The notes beneath the pieces were generated by a model. It was not told where the DNA came from and did no database searches. It worked only from the letters and a program-made list of their open reading frames with translations. Shown piece by piece: positions 1 to 10,388 of a stretch of DNA of 64,000 bases. Origin of the DNA: Fibrobacter succinogenes (GTDB lineage: Bacteria > Fibrobacterota > Fibrobacteria > Fibrobacterales > Fibrobacteraceae). The DNA lies in assembly GCA_902762795.1 (NCBI GenBank), contig CACWPM010000027.1, forward strand, positions 21,898 to 85,897, written 5' to 3'. How positions within the stretch are numbered: the first letter of the stretch is position 1; every line of letters starts with the position of its first letter. A program made the position numbers and the translations under genes.

Positions 1-2
1 GA

Positions 3-110
3 ACATTGAGAGAGGCGTTCCGTCAGAATGTGCCGTGCATTATCGAATGCCCGGTGGATTATTCCGCGAACATGGAACTTTCGGAATACCTCAAGAACTT
101 GAACATATAG
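3..110 (+). CDS. Acetolactate synthase large subunit, C-terminal end (partial)
   Basis: Only the last 35 codons are inside the window; the gene enters from the left edge in frame 3 and ends at TAG 108-110. The visible tail contains VPCIIECPVDYS followed by a SEYLKNL end. This is how the C-terminal domain of thiamine-diphosphate-dependent acetolactate synthases (IlvB/AlsS type) usually finishes. These enzymes condense two pyruvates to 2-acetolactate in branched-chain amino acid or acetoin synthesis. The fragment is too short to tell the anabolic from the catabolic form. A short ORF follows 9 bases after the stop, then a terminator, so this looks like the end of a transcription unit. Confidence 0.7.
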   Translation, partial: TLREAFRQNVPCIIECPVDYSANMELSEYLKNLNI

Positions 111-119
111 GAGAAAGAC

Positions 120-293
120 ATGGGATACATCAATAGCCTGTTTACGGGGCAATCGGAAATATTTGGCGTCGCCGTATCCGAATCCTCCCATTTGCTTTCC
201 GTTTACAGCATTTCGGGACATCCCGCCGTTTACCGCCATTTGAAACCCTGCGGTAATGTTGAAGAACATAAACAGCAAGAACAGAATTTATAA
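120..293 (+). CDS. Small hypothetical protein, 57 aa
   Basis: An ORF of 57 codons begins with ATG 9 bases after the acetolactate synthase stop. A GGAGAAAG ribosome-binding sequence lies just before the ATG, which is the main reason to list it. The product (start MGYINSLFTGQSE) has no signal peptide, membrane segment or motif I recognise. It could be a real small gene, or the truncated start of a longer ancestral gene such as a downstream acetoin-pathway gene. I see no homology that settles this. The TAA is followed within 25 bases by a strong terminator. Confidence 0.35.
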   Translation: MGYINSLFTGQSEIFGVAVSESSHLLSVYSISGHPAVYRHLKPCGNVEEHKQQEQNL

Positions 294-315
294 AAGACTC
301 CTCCACTCCACATAA

Positions 316-351
316 AAAAGAACCGCCGGTAGCATTACTGACGGTTCTTTT
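316..351 (+). terminator. Rho-independent terminator after the acetolactate synthase unit
   Basis: A perfect 10-bp stem (AAAAGAACCG with CGGTTCTTTT) encloses a loop of about 16 bases and ends in a T-run. It closes the left-edge transcription unit. The remaining AT-rich stretch to 561 has no gene; it holds a TATATT box at 401-406 that could be the -10 of the toxin operon, but no convincing -35 is present. Confidence 0.85.
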
Positions 352-561
352 CTGTAATGAAAGATGATTTACGATTAGGAATAATTTTTTTATACAAAGA
401 TATATTTTTCTTGTTTGAATAATTTACTTTGAACAAAAAATATGCTTTAGGGTTTATTTAAATGAATTTTGTGTAAAATTATTTTTTTTGTAATAAACTT
501 TATTTGGTATCTTGCTTTCTTTGTTGTATATTACATTATGATTTTAATAAGGTGGAAAAAT

Positions 562-3500
562 ATGATATACCCAGTTCCTTACACATGGTTTATTTCTGGC
601 AAAATTACTTATCTTAATGGAAAGCCCTTTACAACTGGAATAATAAAGGCTTTTAACGTTTGTAATGGAACGTTGATTCGCCTTGGCGAATCTGGTATCA
701 GCAATGATGGCTCGTATAAAATTACTTATTCTAGTGCTAATTTCCAGAACGGTAATCCTTCTATTCATCACCCTAATGTGAAAATGCAGGTGATTGATTA
801 TCAAGGAAATGTGATTTGGGAATCGAAAAAGATTATGGCGTTCGAAAGTGAACAGACGTTTTCTTTTATAATTGACAAAGAACAAGATGATGATTCTGGA
901 CAACAAGGGTTGGATAATCCAGATGGAGATAATCCTCCTCCTCCGGAAATGTGGATTGTTAAGGGAACTGTAAAATACGATACAGGACTTTCTTTAGAAT
1001 CTGGCGTTGTAAAGGCTTTTGATTATAAGGACTATCAAAATTACTACTTAAACAGTGCGATTCTTAAAGCTGATGGATCTTTTGAAATTTTCTATACAAA
1101 AGATTCTTTTCAAAGAGGTGATTTAAGTCGAAAAACTCCGAATTTGGTTCTTTGTATATATGATTTAAAGGGAAATTTACTGCTGAAATTCAATGTGAAT
1201 AATCCTCCTGAGATGGAGGAATGTGTTTCCATTGTAATACCTCATGAAGTTCCTGAGACAAATGATAATTATGCTGTTTATGGACGGGTCGTGAATAAAT
1301 CTGGCCGACCTTTGAAAAATGTCCTTGTGAAAGCTTTTTGCTTAGATTTTTTGGATGAAAAAAATGTTCATGCTTTTAAATATTATTCCTTGAATTTAAA
1401 GCCTGAAGTAACGGATGAAAATGGTTATTATAAAATTAAGTATTCTCCGTCATGTTTGCCCCGTGATATACAAGAGCCAAGTCCTCTAAATCCAAAGGAT
1501 AAAGTATCTCTTTTTGCTGAATTTTATTTGAAGGAAAATAAAAACTCTGAAGATTCGGAAGAAAATGAAAATATTCAAATTCCAAGTGACCATTCTCCAG
1601 AATGGAATTTCTCAAATTTGGTTCTTGATGCTTCTCGTTGTCAAGAAATTAACTTTACAATAGATTTTTTATCGTCTTCAACATCTTCTAAGTTTGATAA
1701 CTTAGAGAGTGCTTTAAAATTTTATCTTTCGGCTGTAAAAAATGAGCCTCTTTATGATAAAAATAAGAATCCAGTTGGTTTATGGGAAGATAAAATACGG
1801 TTTTTCATTGATTCTTCGTTTAAAAATGTTCTTCCTGGTTTTAGAGAAAACCTAAATCAGGAGGATGTTGTTTCGTACTTTAAAGCTTATGAACTTGTTT
1901 ATCATATTCAGCGCTTGCATCCCGACTGGGTGCCTTTAGATAAGTTGTTTTTCTATGCGTCTTGTTTCTTTGCTTTAGGTAAAAAAGGTATAGATAGCAT
2001 TGCAAAAATTCAATCTGCCCAAAAACATGTAATTCAAGATTGTTTATTAGAAGCGGTAACGCAGTCTCAAATTTCATCTAGAACAAATATTTCTGAATTT
2101 GTCACTTTTTGGGAAAATCTTCAGGGAAAAACGGAACTTTTAAACGAAGAAAAAGTCAATTTAGATACGTTCGATATTTTGTCTCTATCGAAAGATACAA
2201 AGACACTGCCTGGGCAGGGGTTGTATAAAGGTAAGTCGGTTGGTGATGAACGTGAAGTTAAAAACCTGCTAGAGCAATTTTACGATTCAGAAGCTGATGT
2301 TGAGTCCTTTTTAGAAGATATAAAGCCTTCCGAAGCGAATTCATCTTTGAATGAAAAGGAGTATTCTCGACTAAAGCTGGTGTTTGATTTGAAAAATTTC
2401 TTCGAGGATTTTTCCGACGGAATTCAGCAAACGTATCTTACTATTATTGATGTTGTTAATAAACGCAAAGATAACCAAAATCAATCGGATGACCAAGAGC
2501 CTGAAGAACCTTCATTAAAGGTTTTGCTTGACTTTACAGAAGAACAATGGGATAATCTTGTTGGTTATATTTCTTTAAGCTATCAGGAAAAAAGTGGGGA
2601 ATCGAAACTTGCTTTGCCTGTGACATTCCCGGGAACAACGGCTGCGGAACAGAAATCTTTGTATAAGATAAAATTGCAAAAATTGATTACATCGTGGTTC
2701 CCGCAAGAAGCTCTTCTTTTGAAATTTGCAAAATATGATGTTCCTAAAAATCCTCAGGAATGTGATTTAGTTCTTTTAAAATGTAAAAAAATAGCAGAAT
2801 TGTTGCAGAGCGCTGGCTGGAAGGATTTCTTATTTGACAAGCTCACTTTAGATGAATTTCTTGAAGAAAAAAAGTTAAGTCTGAATGAGCAAGATAAAGG
2901 ATTTGTGAAGGATGCTTTTGTTTCAAAAGAAGACATAAAGACAATACAGCGTTTGTATAGACTGACGACGGATTATGATTCTATTGTCCATTTGCTCAGA
3001 AAAGGCTTTACATCGGCATATCAAATTGCTCAGAATTCAGAAGAAGAATTTGTTGCAGAACATCATGTTGGACTAGGAACAATGGAAAATGCGAAGCAGA
3101 TATATTGTTTGGCTTCGCAGTACACGTCCGAAGTTTCTTTACAAATGGCGAAATATTATGGTTCCCTTACAGAACAAGGCGATTCTATACCTTCTGTTTC
3201 GAGAGGCTTTTTGGAATCGCAATCTAATAATTCGAATAGAAATGTAAAGAGCAATGTGGCTCCGTCTAGAATTGAACAGCCTATTATTGCAAATTGGAAA
3301 AACTTATTTGGTGTATTAAACCGAAATGCTGCTTTGAAAGGACAATCTGTTTTAAGCCCGTCGGCTTATCTTATGGATCTGTTGGATTTTTTGAAAGGTG
3401 ACGGATTTAAGATTTTAAAAGAACGTCGTCCTGATATTTTGAATCTTGAATTGACTAAGGAAAATGCCGAAACTTCATTGCCAACGATTGATATTGTTGT

Positions 3501-6500
3501 GGAATTGCTTGAATTTTTGGCTGCAGGAAAACCGTTAGAGGAACTTAATTATAATACAGATTCTAAAAAAGGCGATGCAGAATTACGCGCTGAACCTACA
3601 TTTGCCGGTAAGTTAGATAGTGCTTATGCGAAGTTGATGGATGCAGTTTATCCTATGGATGTGTCGAGAAACTTCCATGCAGAAAAGATGACTGCTTTGT
3701 TGAAAAATGTTTCTCTTTCTGTGAATGATTTAATCCAGGCTCAAAAGAATCCTGACAAAAAGTATCACTATACCACGTTAAGATTGTCTCCGACATTAAT
3801 CAAAACTCTGCAATTGCCGGAAACAGAAGAAAAATCGGATATAGAAGTTTGGGAATTGTGGGGGCTTGACAAAACTAATAAAGAAGTACTTTGCCCTGAC
3901 AAGGCAACTGTTGTTTCTGGCTCATGGGATGAAGTTCTTTCAAATGTGTCTATTTTCTTGAGCCGTTCTGGCTTGACCATGAAAGAATTTCAAGAAATAT
4001 TGTCATTTGCTCCGTTTGAAGGTTGTAGAGCGACGCTTTCTCGTGTAAGCAATACATTCCAGCTGGGTGATATAAACGCATTCCGCATAACATATATGTC
4101 GGAAGAATCGTTTGAATTGTTTGCTCGTAAAATTTCTCGATTTGTGCGTTTAAGACGCTTGTTGGGATGGAATATTGAGGATGTTGCGTTTGTTTTCGAT
4201 TTAAGTTTGGAAAATATTGATCGTGTTGCTCACTTGAAAACTCTTACCTCTGCTTCTGTTCGGGAAATAATGGCTTGGGCGTATGATATGTCTATAGACC
4301 ATTTCTCTAGCGTATTCCCCAACATCCCTGAGATGACCGGAATAGAGGATGCTGATAGTTTAAAGTGTAAACTTCTTGAAATAGCCTCTGTTTCTTTGGG
4401 CATAAGCCAAGCAGATTTATCATATGCTTTAGAATTTGAAAAGGAAGCTTTCTCTAGCGATTTAAATGAAGACTCTTTCAAGAATAATTTAAAGATGCTG
4501 TATCGAATTTCCACATTTGCGAAGCGGCTTGGAATTTCGGTGCAGAAATTTGAATTGTTAAGATTCCTTTTGAATGAGAAAACTGCTGCAAAATGGAAAT
4601 TGGAGGATTGTTTAAAGTGTTTCTTGGTGGTTAAAGAAGTTCTGGATTCTCCTTTGGATGTTGATAGCCTTATTTATTTGGCAATGCCACTTTCTCCTTC
4701 TACAAAGAACAAGGCAAAATCGCTTGTAAATGCTTTGGACGATTCCTTGTCAAAACTTTGGGAATCTACTAGAGCTGATAAGTTAGAGGAAATAGCACGT
4801 GATTATCCTGATATAGATGCAACGGAAGATTCAAAGGTAATATTCTATGAATTTGTTAGAAAAGAAATAATGTCCTTTGTCAAATCTTGCATATGGTGCT
4901 CTGATCCTACAGGTGTCTATGCTCTGTTAAAGAAGATTCATGATGCAAATCAAGTGGAATCGGTTGAAAATGATGACCTTGAAACGGTAAAGACGTGGTT
5001 GCTTAGCGTTTTGGGTGACAGTTATGCTTCTGAAATTGATGGTTTGTTTACGGATATAAGTTTTGATGACCATCTATGGGCTAAAAATGTTCTCTGTATT
5101 TTGGCTTATGTAACTGCTGCCAAAAATGAAATTTTGGAAAAATTGACATCGGAATTTGGTCTTGAACGTAAAATCTGTGAAAAAATCCTGTGTATTTACA
5201 CAGAATCTGACGAACATGTAATTGAGCAGACTTCTTCAGCAACATTTTTTGTTGATTGGCTTGCTATTCCGTTTGACAAAAAATCGGAGGACGCAATTGA
5301 AGCATATGCGTTGTTATCTAAATTGGCGTTAATCTATAGCTATACGAAGATGCTTGATTTTACGGACATCTTTGGCCATGAATCTATTTATTGGTCTAAT
5401 AGGTCATTCCCTCTGAATGCTCTTGGGTTTGTTGGAGAAGAATGGGATTGGAATAATTATCCTGTTAAGGAAAATTTGTTTGTTGGTGTAAAACATTTGT
5501 CCAGAACTCTCCGCAAATTGAACTGCTGTTTTAATGTTTCCAAGTGTTTTGGTTCGACATGGGTTTATGACAAACTTTCTTCTGAATTTCTTATGGAAAA
5601 ATGGAATATAAACAATCGTCAATTGAGAGAGATTGTTGGTGAAAATATTCCGACATTGGATAAACCCAAAAAATGGAGACAGCTTTGCAATTATTGGAAG
5701 GTTTATAAGAAAGCTCCCATTGATATGGAAACTTTACAAATTTTGATTGCAGATGATTCGCTCAAATCTAGCTGTATTGAAGAATATCGAGTTGCTGTTG
5801 AAAAATTGAATGAATCGTTGAAAAATAAACAATCACCGCATGATTGGCAATCGTTCATTACTCCGGTAAGCGATGCCTTGCGCAAATCAAGAAGGGATGC
5901 TCTTGTAAGTTATATTTGCTTTAATTCGCAGAAAAAAAATAATGCTCAAAAGTTTTTCGATGCTAATGATATCTATTCGTACTACTTAATAGATGTTGAA
6001 ATGGAACCTGACATGAGCGTCTCAAGGACGCGACAGGCTCTGAATTCTATTCAGCAGTTTGTGAGTCGAGTTGAATTGGGCTTAGAGGGCTCTTTCATTC
6101 TGAATGAAGATCAACGTAGAAATTGGGAGTGGATGCGGAATTATCGCGTATGGGAGGCCAATCGTAAGGTGTTCTTATATGCGGAAAATTGGATTGAATC
6201 CGATTTAAGAGATGACAAAAGTCCGTTCTTCAAGGAACTTGAAGATGAAATTCGCCAAGTAGGTGATGATCCTAAAGCGATGCACACTGCTTTAGGGAAT
6301 TATCTTGAGAAAATATATGAAACGTCTGGCGTTGAAATTCTTGGAGCCTGCAAAGAGGATGGTGGTGATGGTATCCTATATACGCTTCACGTAATTGGTA
6401 GAACAAGAGGCGAACCGCACCATTATTTCATTCGTAAATATAGGGCAAAGGCTCTATATTCTGGAGAATGGGAACCATGGGAAAGTTTGAATTTGGATAT

Positions 6501-9500
6501 TAATGCCGAAGTTGTTGTTCCTGTTTTGATGAATCAAAGGCTCTATATTATGTGGCCTACGTTCATTATTAGTAAAAAAGAGAATGGAACTGAATCTTCA
6601 GGTTCTATGGATGTAATAAGCCATGTTGAAATTCGTATGAACTGGTCTTATTATACTGGTAATAAGTGGAGCTCTATAAAAACGACTAAGAATGCTCTTT
6701 TTGACTTGTATGAAAAAGAACGGGATATTTTCTTAGAGGATGGCGAAAAAATAGATTATCGCTACCATTTCCAGGCTGAATCTGGTTCTTCTGAATATGT
6801 GCAAGTTAATGTTTTCCGGTCTTATTATAAAGATTTATCGAAAGAAATTAAAACGTCTTTCGAAGTGGTTGATGGCACAATATTGGAGAAAAAGAAAGTC
6901 GAAGTTATTCGTGACTATAATCAGCAATATATTCAGGAAACCGGATCTATTCAAATATGGATTGATGGAAGGGATGACGCATATCTTGCTTCGACTGTTA
7001 CTCCAAGGGATGTTAAAGAATTTCCACCGAATAAATGCTATTTGGAAAGAAACTGTTGGGTAGAAACAGATCAATATATTTGTGGGTATGATGGACTTTC
7101 GTTCTCTGATGGAAAACAAATCTTACAAAATACGCCCGGATCTTTCCGTGTATTGCCGATAAATTTTGCGTTCTATTCGGGTGATGATTTGCCGTTCTTC
7201 TATATGGATAGCCAGCATTCCTTCCTTGTCCATAAAGTTCCCGGTGTAAATTCGACTGAGTATCAGTTTGATTTGATTTCTCATCCTCTCGTTGCTGAAT
7301 TTTATAAGAGATACCGTGATGGTGGAAATGAACAGCTTTTTAAGAGAGAAACTCAAGCGTTGCCTGTTTCGGATAGCTATTACTATTCGTATTCTTATTA
7401 CAACTATTACTTTAGTGTTTATTTAGGTTATTACATTGCTGGTGACTGGGAAGCTTGGGATTTAGGACAGTCTTTATTCTCTCTCAACTACAAACCTTCT
7501 GCGAAGCTGATTGCGCGTCCGTATCCAATGCCGATGATTGATTTCTCGTTTGGAACATCCAACGCCATTTATAACTGGGAACTTTTTTTCCATGTTCCTA
7601 TGCTTCTTGCTGAGAAAATGTTCCAAGAACAAAATTACGAAGAGGCTCTAAAGTGGTATAGGATGGTTTTTGATCCTAGACTAGATTTGAGTGATTATGA
7701 AATTACAAGACGTTGGTCAAGAAGTTTGCCTAAGGGATCTAGGTTCTGGAGATTCCTTCCGTTCTTTGCGAACCGGAATGCAGATGACTCTATTTTGGAA
7801 ACTATCAGTAAACCCACTAAATACGATTTGCTTCCGAATGTAATTACTCTTCAAAGCCTTGTCGATAAGTGGAAACGGGATCCTTTCAATCCACATCTGA
7901 TTGCTCGTTATCGTATGGCTGCATATCAAAAGTATGTTGTCATGAAGTACTTGGATAACTTGATTGCATGGGCTGACGAATTGTTTACGCAGGATACGAT
8001 GGAAAGTGTCAACGAGGCTATTCAGTTGTATATCCTTGCTGCGGAAGTTCTTGGCCCTCGAAATATCGAGGCCTCGGATTGCTATGAAGTCAAAAAAATG
8101 AGTGTAACAGACTTTCTTAAAAAGAAGGAAGGAGCTATTGCAAATGTTTACGTGGATATTGAGGATTCTCTGGTAACAACTAGAGTTGAAGAACGTAAAA
8201 CAAAACAAGGCTCGCTCAGTGAAAAAAACAGAACATTGACGAACATTTTCTCGTCAGTATTCTATTTCAGTATTCCGAGAAACGATAAACTTCTTGCATA
8301 TTGGGATACTGTCGCTGATAGGCTTTATAAAATACGCAATAGCTTGAATATCGATGGCGTAAAGAGAACTTTGGCGCTTTATGAACCGCCTATTGATCCT
8401 GCTTTGCTTGTAAAGGCAAAGGCCGCCGGCGTGTCGATTGCTGATGCTTTATCCGAAAGTTCTGCTCCACTTCCTTTGTATAGATTCCAAGTGATGCTCC
8501 AGAAGGCTATTGATGTGACCCATGAATTGCAGTCGCTTTCGGGTGCGTTCTTGTCGGCGTTGGAGAAAAATGATTCAGAGGCTCTTTCTTTGATGCGGAC
8601 TAGCCATGAGCAGGAAATTCTTACCTTGTCTAGAACAATTAAGGATTTTCAGGTCAAGGATCTTAATGCTCAGTTGGAGTCTTTGGTAATAAATAGGGAT
8701 GCAACTGACATACGATATAATTTTTACAAGAATATCAAGGATATTTCTGACAAAGAAAATGAAGCCTTGGTATTGCAAAATAAAGCAATTCAATCTGATA
8801 ATGTTGCTTTGAATTACAGTATTTCCGCTTCTGTGATGGCGGCGGTTCCTGATTTGTTTATTGGTGGAATAATAAATGCGTTTGGCGGACCTGAAGTTTC
8901 TTCGAATACTTCGGGTGGGGAAAAATTATCTTCAGCTTTGAGCCATATTGCATCCTCAAAACAGATTGCTGCAGGAATTATTCGAAATCAGGCAAATCAG
9001 ATTCAAACCATGGCTGGTTATGAACGTCGATTCGAAGAATGGAAACTACAGGAAAAACTTGCTGAAAAGGAACTGGCTAATCTTGACAAGCAGATAATTG
9101 CCATGAAAATTAGGATTGACATGGCGGAAAAAGAAATTTCGAATTTAGAACGTCAGATTGAGCAAATGGATGAAGTCTATGAGTTCATGACAGAACGATT
9201 TACCAATCAGGATCTCTATTCGTGGATGGTGACTCAGCTTGGTCAACTTCATTCGTCCTTCTTTAAAATGGCTCTAAAACTTGCAAAACGTGCCGAAATG
9301 TGTTATCGGTTTGAGTTGGGCTTAAAGGATTCCGATACTGATTTTATCAAGAGTGATTATTGGGATGGACTTCGCAAGGGCCTTCTAGCAGGGGACCGCC
9401 TATTATTTGCACTCAGAACTATGGAGTCCTCGTATTTGGAGAAAAATAAGCGAGAATTGGAAATTAATCGAGCTGTGCCGCTTTCCCTTATCGATGCTGA

Positions 9501-10374
9501 AGCTTTGATAAAACTTCAAACAGAGGGGTCGTGTGATTTTGATTTGCCGGAAGCGCTTTTTGACTTGGATTTCCCAGGACAGACATTCCGTCGTATTCGT
9601 GGAGTACAAATGGAAATCCATTGCAATGCTTCCGCTGGGATGGGTGTCAATGCTAAGTTAAGCATGACGAGCAATAGAATACGCATAAAGCCTATTGCTG
9701 AAAGCTATGATGACGCCAACGATTATTTGCTTAGTCGTATAGGAATTACGACTATTGCGACAAGTCAGGCGGAAGCTTATGCAGGTGTGTTTAATTTTGA
9801 TTTCCGTGATGAACGGTATCTTCCATTTGAGGGTGCTGGAGTTGGATCTTCGTGGAGACTGGAATTACCGGCAAATTACCATCAGTTTGATTACGAATCG
9901 ATTTCGGATGTCATTTTACGTGTGAGCTATACGGCAAGAAATGGTGCTGTACCAAAAGATAAATTGAAAGATTTCATTGCAAAAGATTGGGGCGTGAAAT
10001 CTTCGGCTATACGTCTCAGTGTGATTGATTCTGGGGCGTTAGAACGGTTGCGCAACGGGGAAGAGATTTCTATAAATTTTGTAAAGGAACATTTCCCGGC
10101 CATTGCAAGGAATGGTGGTGTTCTTAAGGGATTGTCTGTTTATGGTCGATTCAAGAATGGTTCTGATGCAAAGATGACCTTCTCCTCAAATGATGTTACT
10201 ATTGACAACGTTGAGATTGACGCTTCACAAAAGTCCGTTACTTTGTGGAAAGATGCTTCTTGTCGTATCGATGCTGGATATAGTATTTCCATCAAACCAG
10301 ATGATAATTCTACACAAACTGGTATTGACGACTTGATTTTTGTTCATGAATACACGCTTGGGAATATAAATTAA
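562..10374 (+). CDS. Tc toxin A-subunit-like protein (TcA/TcdA family), 3270 aa
   Basis: TcA proteins form the pentameric shell and translocation channel of ABC toxin complexes. Three transthyretin/Ig-like repeats sit at the N-terminus (about residues 5-110, 130-225, 240-350), each with a G-x-[IV] strand, a KAF motif and a DGxY/F turn. A VRP1-like section follows at about 840-1000, with SPSAYLMDLLDFL. The TcA neuraminidase-like signature is near 1850 (NYRVWEANRKVFLYAENW). A long coiled coil runs from about 2810 to 2880, and the TcB-binding end fills the last 300 residues. ATG 562 was chosen because AAGGTGG lies 6 bases upstream; the longer TTG start has no Shine-Dalgarno. There is no signal peptide. 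A tyrosine-rich patch lies near residue 2270. The family call is firm; the target cell is unknown. Confidence 0.93.
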   Translation: MIYPVPYTWFISGKITYLNGKPFTTGIIKAFNVCNGTLIRLGESGISNDGSYKITYSSANFQNGNPSIHHPNVKMQVIDYQGNVIWESKKIMAFESEQTFSFIIDKEQDDDSGQQGLDNPDGDNPPPPEMWIVKGTVKYDTGLSLESGVVKAFDYKDYQNYYLNSAILKADGSFEIFYTKDSFQRGDLSRKTPNLVLCIYDLKGNLLLKFNVNNPPEMEECVSIVIPHEVPETNDNYAVYGRVVNKSGRPLKNVLVKAFCLDFLDEKNVHAFKYYSLNLKPEVTDENGYYKIKYSPSCLPRDIQEPSPLNPKDKVSLFAEFYLKENKNSEDSEENENIQIPSDHSPEWNFSNLVLDASRCQEINFTIDFLSSSTSSKFDNLESALKFYLSAVKNEPLYDKNKNPVGLWEDKIRFFIDSSFKNVLPGFRENLNQEDVVSYFKAYELVYHIQRLHPDWVPLDKLFFYASCFFALGKKGIDSIAKIQSAQKHVIQDCLLEAVTQSQISSRTNISEFVTFWENLQGKTELLNEEKVNLDTFDILSLSKDTKTLPGQGLYKGKSVGDEREVKNLLEQFYDSEADVESFLEDIKPSEANSSLNEKEYSRLKLVFDLKNFFEDFSDGIQQTYLTIIDVVNKRKDNQNQSDDQEPEEPSLKVLLDFTEEQWDNLVGYISLSYQEKSGESKLALPVTFPGTTAAEQKSLYKIKLQKLITSWFPQEALLLKFAKYDVPKNPQECDLVLLKCKKIAELLQSAGWKDFLFDKLTLDEFLEEKKLSLNEQDKGFVKDAFVSKEDIKTIQRLYRLTTDYDSIVHLLRKGFTSAYQIAQNSEEEFVAEHHVGLGTMENAKQIYCLASQYTSEVSLQMAKYYGSLTEQGDSIPSVSRGFLESQSNNSNRNVKSNVAPSRIEQPIIANWKNLFGVLNRNAALKGQSVLSPSAYLMDLLDFLKGDGFKILKERRPDILNLELTKENAETSLPTIDIVVELLEFLAAGKPLEELNYNTDSKKGDAELRAEPTFAGKLDSAYAKLMDAVYPMDVSRNFHAEKMTALLKNVSLSVNDLIQAQKNPDKKYHYTTLRLSPTLIKTLQLPETEEKSDIEVWELWGLDKTNKEVLCPDKATVVSGSWDEVLSNVSIFLSRSGLTMKEFQEILSFAPFEGCRATLSRVSNTFQLGDINAFRITYMSEESFELFARKISRFVRLRRLLGWNIEDVAFVFDLSLENIDRVAHLKTLTSASVREIMAWAYDMSIDHFSSVFPNIPEMTGIEDADSLKCKLLEIASVSLGISQADLSYALEFEKEAFSSDLNEDSFKNNLKMLYRISTFAKRLGISVQKFELLRFLLNEKTAAKWKLEDCLKCFLVVKEVLDSPLDVDSLIYLAMPLSPSTKNKAKSLVNALDDSLSKLWESTRADKLEEIARDYPDIDATEDSKVIFYEFVRKEIMSFVKSCIWCSDPTGVYALLKKIHDANQVESVENDDLETVKTWLLSVLGDSYASEIDGLFTDISFDDHLWAKNVLCILAYVTAAKNEILEKLTSEFGLERKICEKILCIYTESDEHVIEQTSSATFFVDWLAIPFDKKSEDAIEAYALLSKLALIYSYTKMLDFTDIFGHESIYWSNRSFPLNALGFVGEEWDWNNYPVKENLFVGVKHLSRTLRKLNCCFNVSKCFGSTWVYDKLSSEFLMEKWNINNRQLREIVGENIPTLDKPKKWRQLCNYWKVYKKAPIDMETLQILIADDSLKSSCIEEYRVAVEKLNESLKNKQSPHDWQSFITPVSDALRKSRRDALVSYICFNSQKKNNAQKFFDANDIYSYYLIDVEMEPDMSVSRTRQALNSIQQFVSRVELGLEGSFILNEDQRRNWEWMRNYRVWEANRKVFLYAENWIESDLRDDKSPFFKELEDEIRQVGDDPKAMHTALGNYLEKIYETSGVEILGACKEDGGDGILYTLHVIGRTRGEPHHYFIRKYRAKALYSGEWEPWESLNLDINAEVVVPVLMNQRLYIMWPTFIISKKENGTESSGSMDVISHVEIRMNWSYYTGNKWSSIKTTKNALFDLYEKERDIFLEDGEKIDYRYHFQAESGSSEYVQVNVFRSYYKDLSKEIKTSFEVVDGTILEKKKVEVIRDYNQQYIQETGSIQIWIDGRDDAYLASTVTPRDVKEFPPNKCYLERNCWVETDQYICGYDGLSFSDGKQILQNTPGSFRVLPINFAFYSGDDLPFFYMDSQHSFLVHKVPGVNSTEYQFDLISHPLVAEFYKRYRDGGNEQLFKRETQALPVSDSYYYSYSYYNYYFSVYLGYYIAGDWEAWDLGQSLFSLNYKPSAKLIARPYPMPMIDFSFGTSNAIYNWELFFHVPMLLAEKMFQEQNYEEALKWYRMVFDPRLDLSDYEITRRWSRSLPKGSRFWRFLPFFANRNADDSILETISKPTKYDLLPNVITLQSLVDKWKRDPFNPHLIARYRMAAYQKYVVMKYLDNLIAWADELFTQDTMESVNEAIQLYILAAEVLGPRNIEASDCYEVKKMSVTDFLKKKEGAIANVYVDIEDSLVTTRVEERKTKQGSLSEKNRTLTNIFSSVFYFSIPRNDKLLAYWDTVADRLYKIRNSLNIDGVKRTLALYEPPIDPALLVKAKAAGVSIADALSESSAPLPLYRFQVMLQKAIDVTHELQSLSGAFLSALEKNDSEALSLMRTSHEQEILTLSRTIKDFQVKDLNAQLESLVINRDATDIRYNFYKNIKDISDKENEALVLQNKAIQSDNVALNYSISASVMAAVPDLFIGGIINAFGGPEVSSNTSGGEKLSSALSHIASSKQIAAGIIRNQANQIQTMAGYERRFEEWKLQEKLAEKELANLDKQIIAMKIRIDMAEKEISNLERQIEQMDEVYEFMTERFTNQDLYSWMVTQLGQLHSSFFKMALKLAKRAEMCYRFELGLKDSDTDFIKSDYWDGLRKGLLAGDRLLFALRTMESSYLEKNKRELEINRAVPLSLIDAEALIKLQTEGSCDFDLPEALFDLDFPGQTFRRIRGVQMEIHCNASAGMGVNAKLSMTSNRIRIKPIAESYDDANDYLLSRIGITTIATSQAEAYAGVFNFDFRDERYLPFEGAGVGSSWRLELPANYHQFDYESISDVILRVSYTARNGAVPKDKLKDFIAKDWGVKSSAIRLSVIDSGALERLRNGEEISINFVKEHFPAIARNGGVLKGLSVYGRFKNGSDAKMTFSSNDVTIDNVEIDASQKSVTLWKDASCRIDAGYSISIKPDDNSTQTGIDDLIFVHEYTLGNIN

Positions 10375-10388
10375 AAGGAGGCTTAGTA

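Noticed and set aside
469..561. Upstream TTG start of TcA giving a hydrophobic N-terminus that looks like a signal anchor
   Set aside because: No ribosome-binding site precedes it, while ATG 562 has AAGGTGG at the right distance; TcA proteins normally lack signal peptides.
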